Made by a program: the position numbers and the translations under genes. A DNA stretch of 40,792 bases from an uncultured Ectothiorhodospiraceae bacterium (GTDB lineage Bacteria; Pseudomonadota; Gammaproteobacteria; Nitrococcales; Halorhodospiraceae): NCBI GenBank assembly GCA_913055575.1, contig CAJXLI010000006.1, positions 1 through 40,792 of the forward strand, in the 5' to 3' direction. Below, in pieces: positions 10,817 through 22,274 of this stretch. Each line of letters starts with the position of its first letter. Position 1 is the first letter of the stretch. Under the pieces are notes generated by a model. The model saw nothing but the letters and a program-made list of their open reading frames with translations. It did not search any database and was not told where the DNA came from.

Positions 10817-11679
10817 GCCTCGCCCATCTGCGCCAGGACGGCGCCGGCGACTACGGCTGTAGCGGCAACCAGCAGGGCGGGATCGGGCTCGGTGAAACCA
10901 GTCAAGATCAGCAGCACCGCCGCGATCACCGGGACCATATAGGTAAGCACCCCGATCAGGCCGGCCGGCCCCTTGCGCAGCGCTACGCCCCAGGTCATGA
11001 AGGCGATGCCGTAGGGGCCGGCCCCGATCAGGACCGGTGCCAGCCAGCCCGCGTCCAGCGGTGCGCTGAGCTCGCCGGCGAGCACCAGGCGCAGGGCCAG
11101 GGTCACGCCCGCGGCCTGTGCGAACATCCGCGCATAGCCTCGGAACGGGATCGCCCCGCACTGCCGCAGGTAGACGGAGAAGGCGGCCCAGGCGCAGCCG
11201 CTGATCAGCCCGAAGGTATACGCTACGAGCGGCGTCTCCACACCGCCGGGGGCCTCGTCGAGTACCAGCGGGACCACACCGGCGAAGGCAACGCCCATCC
11301 CCAGAAGCACTCGCAAGGGGACCCCACGCCCCGCAAGCGCGCTAGCCACGACGACGAAGACGACCGGCCAGAGATAGGTTACCAGCGTCACACGTGCCGG
11401 CTCGCCCCAGCCTAGCGCGGCGAAATAGAAATAGAGCGCAGCGGCCAAGGCACCGACACCGCCTAGCCAATAGCGCAGGTCGGCTACCGGCCTCCCGCCT
11501 TGAGGCTCACCCACGATGAGGGCAGATAGCCAGGCCACGATCGCAGCGGTGGCCAGCGCCACCACCGAGGTCACCAGGGCTGGCAGATCCGTGAGCTGGC
11601 GCAGAAGGGGGAGGCTGCCCCACAAAGAGACCGAGAAAAGACCGGCCAAAACGCCCGAAAGTAGCGAACGGTTCAGCAC
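10714..11679 (-). CDS. EamA/DMT family transporter (YddG-like)
   Basis: 321 aa, about 10 hydrophobic segments, SLWGSLPLLRQL...YLWPVVFVV; converges on and overlaps the SDR gene 3' end. Confidence 0.85.
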   Translation of the reverse strand: MLNRSLLSGVLAGLFSVSLWGSLPLLRQLTDLPALVTSVVALATAAIVAWLSALIVGEPQGGRPVADLRYWLGGVGALAAALYFYFAALGWGEPARVTLVTYLWPVVFVVVASALAGRGVPLRVLLGMGVAFAGVVPLVLDEAPGGVETPLVAYTFGLISGCAWAAFSVYLRQCGAIPFRGYARMFAQAAGVTLALRLVLAGELSAPLDAGWLAPVLIGAGPYGIAFMTWGVALRKGPAGLIGVLTYMVPVIAAVLLILTGFTEPDPALLVAATAVVAGAVLAQMGEAQSASGAVDCAPEAADSASARVPMERASPENRSE

Positions 11680-11794
11680 CGGACCACCTCCTTTAAGCCT
11701 TTATTGAATAAAAAGATACGGTACAATCTAGGGCCTTTCTCTCGATCTTTTAAACGAATCTTTATAATAAGCTCATCGTGTTTCTCGATCGCCT

Positions 11795-12664
11795 ATGCCT
11801 GACCGCCCTCTCGATCTGAGCCTGCTGCAGACCTTCGTCACCGTCGTCGAGACCGGCGGCTTCACCAGCGCCAGCGAGACGCTGCACCTGGCCCAGTCCA
11901 CGGTCAGTGCGCACATCACGCGCCTCGAGGAGATGGCGGGGTACCGCCTGCTGCACCGCGATCAGCGACGCCCCACCACCACGCCCAAAGGCGAGCGCCT
12001 GCTTGCGCACGCCCGCCGGATGCTCCAGCAGAACGCCCTGGCCTGGCAGGAGCTACGGGAGGAACGGCTAGGGGGGCGAGTCCGCCTGGGCATCCCGGAC
12101 GACTACATCATCTTCCTCCCGGATAGCCTCCGCGAGTTCGAGGCCCGCTACCCGGCCGTCGAGCTGGAGGTAACCTGCGCCCTGAGCGTGGACCTGGTCG
12201 AGCTGGTTCAGTCGGGGCGCCTGGATCTAGCCGTCGTCACCCGGCAACCGAAGAGCCCCGGCGGTGAGGTGCTGCGCCGAGAGCGGCTGGTCTGGGTGGC
12301 GGCCGCCGACCACGCCACGGAGGAGCGCACCCCCGTGCCCCTTGCCCTGTCCCGACAGGGGATCTGCACCTTCCGAGAGCAGGCCGTCGCAGCCCTGTCA
12401 GCGGCCGATCTCACCTGGCGGATCGCCTATACGAGCGCCAGCCTGGCCGGGCTAAGCGCCGCAGTCCGGGCCGGTCTCGCCGTCACGGTGCTGACGCCCT
12501 CCATGCTAGACGCAGACTTGCGCCCCCTCGGCCGCGAGAGCGGGCTGCCAGAGCTGCCGAGCATCGAGATCGCTCTGCACCGCAGCCCTGGCCGGCCCAG
12601 CGAGCCGGCACGGCAGTTATTCAGCACCCTGCAGGCGCAGCTCAGCAATATCGGCGCTAGCTAG
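11795..12664 (+). CDS. LysR family transcriptional regulator
   Basis: 289 aa; DLSLLQTFVTVVETGGFTSASETLHLAQSTVSAHITRLEEMAGYRLLHRDQRRPTTTPKGERLL LysR HTH; divergent from the EamA transporter. Confidence 0.93.
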   Translation: MPDRPLDLSLLQTFVTVVETGGFTSASETLHLAQSTVSAHITRLEEMAGYRLLHRDQRRPTTTPKGERLLAHARRMLQQNALAWQELREERLGGRVRLGIPDDYIIFLPDSLREFEARYPAVELEVTCALSVDLVELVQSGRLDLAVVTRQPKSPGGEVLRRERLVWVAAADHATEERTPVPLALSRQGICTFREQAVAALSAADLTWRIAYTSASLAGLSAAVRAGLAVTVLTPSMLDADLRPLGRESGLPELPSIEIALHRSPGRPSEPARQLFSTLQAQLSNIGAS

Positions 12665-12677
12665 CCTTGCCGCCGTA

Positions 12678-12710
12678 GGGAGGCCCCCAGCTTTCGCCTC
12701 CCTGTTTACA
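12678..12710 (+). terminator. Putative intrinsic terminator after the lysR-type gene
   Basis: GGGAGGC-N11-GCCTCCC followed by TGTTTAC. Confidence 0.5.
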
Positions 12711-12903
12711 GGCGGCGGCTGTCCCCGGCTCGCGGCATCGGCGCTCAGGCGGGCCTTATAACGGGATACAGAAAAATAGGCGTAAAGCGCTTGCAGGCGC
12801 GGGCACCGCCAAGTAGTTTAATGGCGCGCCGCTAGCGGATCGCTCCGCACGGGGCGCGGGGCCACGACCCCGCACCGGTGCGGACAAAGGAAAGGATTGG
12901 CTT

Positions 12904-13464
12904 ATGCAACGCAATGCAGCGATTATTGAGCAGCTCCGCGTCTATACCAACCGCCAGATCCCGCTGCTCTGGGGTAGCGTCCTGGCGGCCTTCGTCGCAA
13001 CCCACCTGGTAGCCGCCTACCTGATCGAGCAGCTCTGGGGCGAGCACTACGCCGTCAATCCCTGGGTTGGCGTAGCTGCCGCCCTAGTCGGGCTCGCCTT
13101 CCTCCTGTACGAGAAGGTGGGCCATCGGCTCCAGGCTGCCGAGTTCGAGCTCAAGCGCACGGCGATGGGCTTCTGGGACTACGAGCGCGGCTATCAGCAC
13201 TGCGACAGCATCCGCCGCGCCGCCGACGTCGGATTCCTCGGAGCGGTCCTGATCTACGCCGCCTTCCTCCTCGGACAGATGGCGGCGGCCGCTGACTGCA
13301 AGGACTGCAGGGTATGGGTCGACCTTGCCCCGGGCGCGCAGCTGCAGCTCCTGGCCACGCCGCAGCAAGGCAGCCTGCTCATCGCTGGAGCAGCGCTCAT
13401 CATCGGCGCGCTGGCCTGGATCCATCGCGTCAAGACCCAGATCCGCAGCGATCTAGGCGCCTGA
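12904..13464 (+). CDS. Hypothetical integral membrane protein
   Basis: 186 aa with about 3-4 hydrophobic segments; SD-like AAGGAAAGG upstream of the ATG. Confidence 0.75.
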   Translation: MQRNAAIIEQLRVYTNRQIPLLWGSVLAAFVATHLVAAYLIEQLWGEHYAVNPWVGVAAALVGLAFLLYEKVGHRLQAAEFELKRTAMGFWDYERGYQHCDSIRRAADVGFLGAVLIYAAFLLGQMAAAADCKDCRVWVDLAPGAQLQLLATPQQGSLLIAGAALIIGALAWIHRVKTQIRSDLGA

Positions 13465-13518
13465 CATCACCGAGCCTCCGTCCCGCGCCGGGCCCCGGCG
13501 AGACCTACTAGTCCGCCC

Positions 13519-15432
13519 CTATTGCCCGGCGGAGCGGGACGCCGCCTCCACCGCTTCCTCGGCCTCCACCCATGCGGCCTCCAGCGACTCCCGCTGGCGT
13601 TGCAGCTGACCCTGGCGCTGGAGCAACTCGTGCAAGGTCTCGCGCTGAGCCTCGCTGTAGAGCTCCGGATCCGCCAGGCGCTCCTCCAGCGCCCGGTGCT
13701 CGGCCTCCAGTGCCTCGAGCTGCTCCAGCAGCTGCGCGGCGCGCTCACGGAGCGGCTTGAGCGCCGCCCGCTGCTCGGCCTGCCGGCGGCGCTCGGCCTT
13801 GCGCTCATCGGCGCTACGCTCCGGCGCCCCGGCCTCCGCTGACCGGCCTCGAGCCTCCTCTCGCCGCCGCTCGGCGAGCCAGGCGTGGTAGTCATCCAGG
13901 TCGCCATCGAAATCCCGCACGGCGCCATCGGCAACCAGCCAGTAGCGCTCCGCAGTGGCCGCGAGCAGGTGCCGATCGTGGGAGACCACCACAACCGCCC
14001 CGGCAAAGCCCTGTAGCGCCTGTGTGAGCGCGTGGCGCATCTCCAGGTCCAGGTGGTTAGTGGGCTCGTCGAGCAGCAGCAGGTTGGGCCTTTGCCAGGC
14101 CAGCAGGGCCAGCACCAGGCGTGCCTTCTCACCGCCGGACAGCGGTGCCACGGGCTCGGTAGCCTTGTCGCCGCTGATCGCGAAGCCGCCCAGGAAATCG
14201 CGCAGGCGCTGCGGTGGGGCCTCCGGCGCGAGGCGCTGCAGATGGATCAGGGGGCTGGCCGTATCGTCGAGCTGCTCAAGCTGGTGCTGCGCGAAGTATC
14301 CGACCCGCAGGCCCGGTGCCCGGTGGCTCTGCCCAGCAAGCGGGGCCTGCTCCCCCGCCAAGGCCCGTACGAGCGTTGACTTGCCGGCGCCATTGGGACC
14401 GAGTAGCCCGATCCGGTCCGCCTGGGCCAGGCTGCGGGTCACGTCGCTGAGCACCGCTTGGCCGCCGTAGCCGAGGCTCACCCCCTCCAGGGTCAACAGT
14501 GGGTTGGCTACCGGCGGGGAGTCGGCGAACTCGAAGGTGAACGGCGAGTCCGCATAGGCCGGCGCGACCTGCTCCATCCGCTCCAGGGCCTTGATGCGGC
14601 TCTGTACGGCCCGGGCCTTGCTCGCGTTGGCCCGGAAGCGGTCGACAAACCGCTGAATGCGGGCGATCTCGCGCTGCTGCTTCTCGTAAAGGGCCTGCTG
14701 CCGGGCCATACGCTCGGCACGCTGGCGCTCGAAGGCGGTATAGCCGCCGCTGTAGAGGGTCAGCTGCCGGTGCTCGATGTGGAGCACCTCGTCCACGACC
14801 CGGTCGAGGAGGTCCCGGTCGTGGGAGATGATCAGCAGGGTCCCCGCGTAGGCGCGCAGCCACTGCTCCAACCACACCACCGCCTCCAGATCCAGGTGGT
14901 TGGTAGGCTCGTCGAGCAGCAGCAGGTCCGAGGGGCACATCAGTGCCCGCGCCAGGCTAAGCCGCACCCGCCAGCCGCCGGAGAAGGCCGAGACCGGCCG
15001 CTCGCCATCCCCGGCCTCGAAGCCGAGCCCGTGGAGGAGCTCGCCAGCCCGCGCCCGGGCGCTATAGCCCTCCGCCGCCTCGAAGCGGGCGTGGGCGTTC
15101 GCGATGCGGTGGCCATCACCGCTCGCCTCGGCCGCCGCCACCTCCTGCTCGGCGGCCCGCAGCGCCCGGTCACCGTCGAGGACGTAGTCCAGGGCAGAGG
15201 CCTCCCCGGCCGGGGCCTCCTGGGCCATCCAGGCGATCTCCCAGTCAGCAGGGACGTAGGCCTCGCCGTGATCGGTGGCCAATGTCCCGCGCAGCAGCGC
15301 CAGCAGACTGCTCTTCCCGGATCCGTTGGCCCCGATCAAGCCGATCTTGTTGCCCGGCTGGATGGTCGCGCTAGCCCCCTCGAGCAGGGGCTCTGCGCCG
15401 CGGCGCAGGGTGATATTCCGGAGGTCGATCAT
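13519..15432 (-). CDS. ABC-F family ATPase (YheS-like)
   Basis: 637 aa with two Walker A (GANGSGKSSLL, GPNGAGKSTLV), two signature/Walker B blocks (LLLDEPTNHLDLE), no TM segments, coiled-coil C-terminus. Confidence 0.93.
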   Translation of the reverse strand: MIDLRNITLRRGAEPLLEGASATIQPGNKIGLIGANGSGKSSLLALLRGTLATDHGEAYVPADWEIAWMAQEAPAGEASALDYVLDGDRALRAAEQEVAAAEASGDGHRIANAHARFEAAEGYSARARAGELLHGLGFEAGDGERPVSAFSGGWRVRLSLARALMCPSDLLLLDEPTNHLDLEAVVWLEQWLRAYAGTLLIISHDRDLLDRVVDEVLHIEHRQLTLYSGGYTAFERQRAERMARQQALYEKQQREIARIQRFVDRFRANASKARAVQSRIKALERMEQVAPAYADSPFTFEFADSPPVANPLLTLEGVSLGYGGQAVLSDVTRSLAQADRIGLLGPNGAGKSTLVRALAGEQAPLAGQSHRAPGLRVGYFAQHQLEQLDDTASPLIHLQRLAPEAPPQRLRDFLGGFAISGDKATEPVAPLSGGEKARLVLALLAWQRPNLLLLDEPTNHLDLEMRHALTQALQGFAGAVVVVSHDRHLLAATAERYWLVADGAVRDFDGDLDDYHAWLAERRREEARGRSAEAGAPERSADERKAERRRQAEQRAALKPLRERAAQLLEQLEALEAEHRALEERLADPELYSEAQRETLHELLQRQGQLQRQRESLEAAWVEAEEAVEAASRSAGQ

Positions 15433-15619
15433 GGCCGCACATCCTAACAGGGCACCGGCTGTCTAGCCGGACCGCCCGGCGGAATGCGCAGGGCGGTGAA
15501 TAGCCATCAAGTAGCGATTCGTGAAGGCATCAGCGACCAACCGCGGCATCATCGCGCACCCCGTGTGGCACGACGTCCCCGGGAATTGACCGCTCCCCAA
15601 ACTTCTTGATTATCTATTC

Positions 15620-15672
15620 CTGCAACACGGAGATGGTGCCTGCGACACGAAGATGGTACCTGCGCCATCTTC
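15620..15672. repeat. Two 20-bp direct repeats followed by an 8-bp perfect hairpin upstream of the antenna genes
   Basis: CTGCAACACGGAGATGGTGC / CTGCGACACGAAGATGGTAC (17/20 identical), then GAAGATGG-tacctgcg-CCATCTTC. Confidence 0.8.
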
Positions 15673-15753
15673 CCGCCTGGCCTAGATGGACGGGTGGCTC
15701 GGGGCTCACACCTTCACGCGGAGGCACACGCCTTCAACAAAAGGAGTAGCACT

Positions 15754-15933
15754 ATGAGAGATCGTAACGAGATGGTGGATTTCGACGATCCGGATCGGGT
15801 TTGGCCGTCCGGCCTGACGCTGCCGGAGGCGGAGGAGCTGCACCAGTACGTGCTGGATGGTGCGCGCATCTTCTTCGGCATCGCCGTAGTCGCGCACGTC
15901 CTGGCTTTTGTCTATTCGCCGTGGCTCGGTTAA
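15754..15933 (+). CDS. Light-harvesting antenna beta polypeptide (LH1/LH2 family)
   Basis: 59 aa: [39 protein letters not shown]; two BChl-type His and the AHxLAxxYxPWL motif; AAGGAG SD. Confidence 0.93.
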   Translation: MRDRNEMVDFDDPDRVWPSGLTLPEAEELHQYVLDGARIFFGIAVVAHVLAFVYSPWLG

Positions 15934-15947
15934 GGGAGGGCTGAATC

Positions 15948-16163
15948 ATGTATAACGCTCGTATTTGGCTCGTTGTTCGGCCCAGTGTCGGCCTGCCGCT
16001 GCTGCTGGGGACCGTGCTGGTGCTCTCGCTGCTGGTCCACTCTGCGATCCTGACGAACACCGACTGGTTACCCAGCTTCTTCCAGGGCAGCAACGCCGCT
16101 GCCGAGGCCCCGGCCGAGGTTGCTGCGAACGAGGCTGTGCAGCCGAGCGCGTCAATCCTGTAA
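15948..16163 (+). CDS. Light-harvesting antenna alpha polypeptide
   Basis: 71 aa: MYNARIWLVVRPSVGLPLLLGTVLVLSLLVHSAILTNTDWLPSFFQG; standard alpha core with a BChl-ligating His, then an Ala/Glu-rich tail. Confidence 0.93.
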   Translation: MYNARIWLVVRPSVGLPLLLGTVLVLSLLVHSAILTNTDWLPSFFQGSNAAAEAPAEVAANEAVQPSASIL

Positions 16164-16203
16164 CTCCGCTTCCGGAATACAGGCCATTGACGGCTTGCAC
16201 TGG

Positions 16204-16233
16204 GGGCGGGATCCACGAGATCCCGCCCTTTTT
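16204..16233 (+). terminator. Intrinsic terminator between antenna alpha and the deformylase-like gene
   Basis: GGGCGGGAT-ccacgag-ATCCCGCCC-TTTTT. Confidence 0.8.
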
Positions 16234-16253
16234 CATTGGAGAGGAGCACCGGT

Positions 16254-16757
16254 ATGGCGAGGCTGGATATCCTCGAGTACCCCGATCCCCGTCTGCGCCT
16301 GCAGTCCGGGCCTGTCGAGGCCTTCGATGACGCGCTCCATCAATTCGTCGAGGACCTCTTCGAGACCATGTACGCCTTCTCGAGCCTCGGGCTGTCCGCT
16401 CCGCAAGCCGACGTGCAGCAGAACATTATCGCCTGCGACGCCTCCGGCACCGGGCATGCCCGGCGCGTGTTCATCAACCCCGAGATCACCGCCAGCAGCA
16501 CCCCCGGGTACGTACAGGAGACGTGCCTCTCGGTACCCGGCCGCAAAGGCCTCGTCAAGCGGCCCACCCGGCTCAGCGTACGCGCCCAGGACACCTCGGG
16601 GCAGCCGTTCACCGCCCACCTTCAAGGCCTAGAGGCCGTCTGCCTCCGCCACGAGATCGACCACCTGTACGGGATCCTGTTCATCGATCGCCTCTGGCTG
16701 CTGCGGCGCCTCGGTATCCGCGCGCGCACCTACCTGCAGCAGCGCCAAGCCGCCTAG
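16254..16757 (+). CDS. Peptide deformylase-like protein, divergent motifs
   Basis: LDILEYPDPRLRLQSGPV; motif I-like SLGLSAPQ (canonical GxGLAAPQ), motif II ETCLSVPG (canonical EGCLS), motif III HEIDHLYGILFIDRL. ORF could also begin at 16236. Confidence 0.88.
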   Translation: MARLDILEYPDPRLRLQSGPVEAFDDALHQFVEDLFETMYAFSSLGLSAPQADVQQNIIACDASGTGHARRVFINPEITASSTPGYVQETCLSVPGRKGLVKRPTRLSVRAQDTSGQPFTAHLQGLEAVCLRHEIDHLYGILFIDRLWLLRRLGIRARTYLQQRQAA

Positions 16758-16905
16758 GCTCGATGCCGGGGACAAGGGGACGACGTGGTACCTCATGTTG
16801 CGGGTACCCACCCCACCCTGCCCTCGGGGCTAACACCTCCGCATCAAGGTGCGAGAGCCGCCAGACAGCCAGCGGCTCCACGCCCTCTGCTACTCTGCTA
16901 CCCGC

Positions 16906-17148
16906 TCAGGAGGAAGCGGTCAGCCAGCTGTAGATCTCGTCCTTGAGCTGGATGCGCCGCTTCTTCAGCTCCTCGAGGCTCTCATCCGTCACGGGGCCAC
17001 CCTCCTGCTCGAGGCGCTCGACCTGCTCGTTGACCTCGTCGTACTGCTCCATGAGCTTGCGGAAATGCGCATGCTCCATCTTCAGCTCGTGGATCCGCTC
17101 CCGGTATTCCGGAAAATCGTGAGCGAGACCGTGGTGCTCTCCTAACAT
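16906..17148 (-). CDS. YdcH/DUF465 family small coiled-coil protein
   Basis: 80 aa from the ATG at 17148: HDFPEYRERIHELKMEHAHFRKLMEQYDEVNEQVERLEQEG...LKKRRIQLKDEIYSWL. Confidence 0.8.
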   Translation of the reverse strand: MLGEHHGLAHDFPEYRERIHELKMEHAHFRKLMEQYDEVNEQVERLEQEGGPVTDESLEELKKRRIQLKDEIYSWLTASS

Positions 17149-17188
17149 TGAGCTCTCCTCTATCGATGAGGTAACCGGAATGACGTAG

Positions 17189-17569
17189 TCAGTTGCCCTG
17201 CGCGCTGTCGTCCTGCGCGCTTTCGTCCGGCAGATGCTGCTCGAGCTCGGCAAGCATCTCCCGGTCGGGATCGCCTGGGTCTTGGCGCTTGGCGTCGAGG
17301 CTTGCCTGCAAGGCCTCCTGGCTCGGGACCACAGCCAGCAGCTCCTGGCTCAGCTCCTGGATCAGCGCCGAGGTCCAGGCCGCCAGATCGGCGTGAGGCG
17401 GCTGCTCCAGCTGCTGCTCAGCGCGCTGCATGGGCCCCTCCAGGCCGCCGCCATGGGCCTCGACAAGCTTCATGAAGTGCCACATCAACGTGCGCTCGGA
17501 GTCCGCCGGGCGCTGGGCGCGGAGCTCATCGATATAGGCCTGGAGGGTCTGCTCCAGCGCTTCGCTCAT
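17189..17569 (-). CDS. Hypothetical acidic protein
   Basis: 126 aa ORF, plausible start, acidic composition as expected for a halophile; no family recognised. Confidence 0.6.
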   Translation of the reverse strand: MSEALEQTLQAYIDELRAQRPADSERTLMWHFMKLVEAHGGGLEGPMQRAEQQLEQPPHADLAAWTSALIQELSQELLAVVPSQEALQASLDAKRQDPGDPDREMLAELEQHLPDESAQDDSAQGN

Positions 17570-17705
17570 AGCTCACTCTCCCTTAGGCGCAGCGCGCCCT
17601 ATCCTCGCCTCCGCCCGGAAGCCCGGGCAAGTACGGCTGCCTCGCCCCAGCCCTGCCACCGCCTCTTCTGCGGCCTTCGCGGGGCAACAGTGGCAGGGCC
17701 GACAC

Positions 17706-17737
17706 AAAAATAGCCCGCCGGCAATCGGACGGGCTAT
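17706..17737 (-). terminator. Intrinsic terminator downstream of tRNA-Arg
   Basis: Minus strand: ATAGCCCG-N12-CGGGCTAT-TTTT. Confidence 0.7.
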
Positions 17738-17745
17738 CGTTGATC

Positions 17746-17822
17746 TGGTGCGCCGGGGAGGATTCGAACCCCCAACCTTCTGATCCGTAGTCAGATGCTC
17801 TATCCAGTTGAGCTACCGGCGC
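17746..17822 (-). tRNA. tRNA-Arg (ACG)
   Basis: Minus strand GCGCCGGTAGCTCAACTGGATAGAGCATCTGACTACGGATCAGAAGGTTGGGGGTTCGAATCCTCCCCGGCGCACCA; cloverleaf fits, anticodon ACG, CCA encoded. Confidence 0.95.
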
Positions 17823-17870
17823 TTAATTTGCGTTATCCTACTAAGATATCGGAGCTTTTTCAAGCCTGCC

Positions 17871-17960
17871 TGGCGGAGAGAGAGGGATTCGAACCCTCGA
17901 AGGGCTTTCGCCCTTACTCCCTTAGCAGGGGAGCGCCTTCAGCCACTCGGCCATCTCTCC
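17871..17960 (-). tRNA. tRNA-Ser (GCT)
   Basis: Minus strand GGAGAGATGGCCGAGTGGCTGAAGGCGCTCCCCTGCTAAGGGAGTAAGGGCGAAAGCCCTTCGAGGGTTCGAATCCCTCTCTCTCCGCCA; long variable arm, anticodon GCT. Confidence 0.95.
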
Positions 17961-18001
17961 TAAAAGGGTATGGTAAAGGGGATTACCCTATACGTAAACC
18001 C

Positions 18002-18223
18002 TCACCCCTTATACGAACCGGTATCGGGCTCCGAGGCCCCATCCGGGAGGTCCTCATCTTGCTCATGGCGAATCCGCTCGTAGATCTCCTCCCGGTGTAC
18101 CGAGACATTGCGCGGGGCATTGACCCCGATGCGCACCTGGTTGCCCTTGACCCCGAGCACAGTCACACTAATGTCGTCACCGACCATTAGTGTCTCGCCC
18201 ACTCTCCTCGTGAGTATCAGCAT
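18002..18223 (-). CDS. csrA: Carbon storage regulator CsrA
   Basis: [51 protein letters not shown]. Confidence 0.98.
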   Translation of the reverse strand: MLILTRRVGETLMVGDDISVTVLGVKGNQVRIGVNAPRNVSVHREEIYERIRHEQDEDLPDGASEPDTGSYKG

Positions 18224-18343
18224 CGAACCTGACTCCTTGTACCTATATGACCGCCACCAGCTTCTCTCGAAAAGGCATCCGCGAGCGCGGAGCCCAACCC
18301 AGGAGCCACATGCTGCCCGGATACCGTACCCGGATCACCGGCT

Positions 18344-19597
18344 TTAGCTCTCGGAGGCCTCTTCCTCAAGCTCCGGAACAGGCTGGACATCCAGCTCGAA
18401 CGCCTTGTGCAAGGCACGCACACCCAGCTCCAGGTACTTCTCCTCGAGGACGACGGAGATCTTGATCTCTGAGGTAGAGATCATCTGGATGTTGATCCCC
18501 TCATCAGACAGCGACCGGAACATCGTGTTCGCCACCCCGGCATGGGAGCGCATCCCGACGCCGACCAGGGAGACCTTGGCGATCTTGTCATCTCCGAAGA
18601 CCTGCCGGGCGCCCAGCTTCTCGGCGTTTTCCCGGACCAGATCCAAGGTCGCCTGGTAGTCGCGCTTGTGGACCGTAAATGTAAAGTCCGTCAGCCCCTG
18701 CTGGCTGATATTCTGGATGATCATGTCCACTTCGATATTGGCCTCGGACACCGCCCCGAGGATCTTGGCCGCGATGCCCGGCGTATCCGGTACGCCGATA
18801 ATGGAGACCTTCGCCTCGTCCCGATTGAACGCGATGCCGGAGATCAGCGGCTTTTCCATTCCCTCTTCCTCGTAGGTAATCAATGTGCCGGGGCCTGCCT
18901 CGAAGCTGGACAGCACACGCAGGGGCACCCCGTACTTGCCAGCGAACTCCACGGCCCGGATCTGCAGGACCTTGGAGCCCAGGCTGGACAGCTCCAGCAT
19001 CTCGTCGGCCGTGATCCGGTCCAGCCGCCTGGCCTCGGGCACGACGCGGGGATCCGTGGTGTAGACCCCATCCACGTCCGTGTAGATCTGGCATTCATCC
19101 GCTTCCAGGGCGGCAGCCAGCGCCACCGCCGTGGTATCGGACCCGCCCCGGCCCAGGGTGGTAATTGCCCCGTCCTCGTCGACGCCCTGGAAGCCTGCGA
19201 CGACGACGACCCGGCCCTGGTGGAGATCCTCGCGCAGCGGCTCGGCGTCGATATCGAGGATGCGCGCCCGGCTGAAGGCGCTATCCGTCAGGATACGGAC
19301 CTGGGCGCCGGTATAGCAGCACGCCGGGCAGTCGATCTGCTGCAGGGCCATGGTCAGCAGGGCGATGGTTACCTGCTCACCGGTCGAGAGCAGGACATCG
19401 ACCTCGCGCCCCGGCGGGTTGGGATGGAGGGCCTCAGCCAGCTCGAGCAGGCGGTTCGTCTCCCCGCTCATGGCGGAGACGACGACGACCACGTCGTCGC
19501 CTGCCTCACGGCTCGCCTTGACCGTCTGCGCCACCTCTTGGATGCGCTCCGATGTACCGACGGAGGTGCCGCCGAACTTCTTGACTACCAGCCCCAT
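18344..19597 (-). CDS. lysC: Aspartate kinase
   Basis: 417 aa; MGLVVKKFGGTSVGTSERIQEVA, FQGVDEDGAITTLGRGGSDTTAVALAAAL, C-terminal ACT domains. Confidence 0.97.
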   Translation of the reverse strand: MGLVVKKFGGTSVGTSERIQEVAQTVKASREAGDDVVVVVSAMSGETNRLLELAEALHPNPPGREVDVLLSTGEQVTIALLTMALQQIDCPACCYTGAQVRILTDSAFSRARILDIDAEPLREDLHQGRVVVVAGFQGVDEDGAITTLGRGGSDTTAVALAAALEADECQIYTDVDGVYTTDPRVVPEARRLDRITADEMLELSSLGSKVLQIRAVEFAGKYGVPLRVLSSFEAGPGTLITYEEEGMEKPLISGIAFNRDEAKVSIIGVPDTPGIAAKILGAVSEANIEVDMIIQNISQQGLTDFTFTVHKRDYQATLDLVRENAEKLGARQVFGDDKIAKVSLVGVGMRSHAGVANTMFRSLSDEGINIQMISTSEIKISVVLEEKYLELGVRALHKAFELDVQPVPELEEEASES

Positions 19598-19661
19598 GGG
19601 CGATCCTTCGTTACCGGGCGAGCCCCTTTTTGATAAATTCTAGCATAAAGAGGAGGCGCCA

Positions 19662-22265
<2,604 letters not shown>

Positions 22266-22274
22266 ACGGGCCCT

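Noticed and set aside
15620-15672. CRISPR-like array
   Set aside because: Only two directly abutting 20-bp repeats with no spacers and no cas genes nearby.
17746-17960. tRNA pair as a genomic-island insertion site
   Set aside because: tRNA-Ser/tRNA-Arg beside csrA-lysC-alaS-recX-recA is a common gammaproteobacterial core arrangement; no truncated tRNA repeat noticed nearby.
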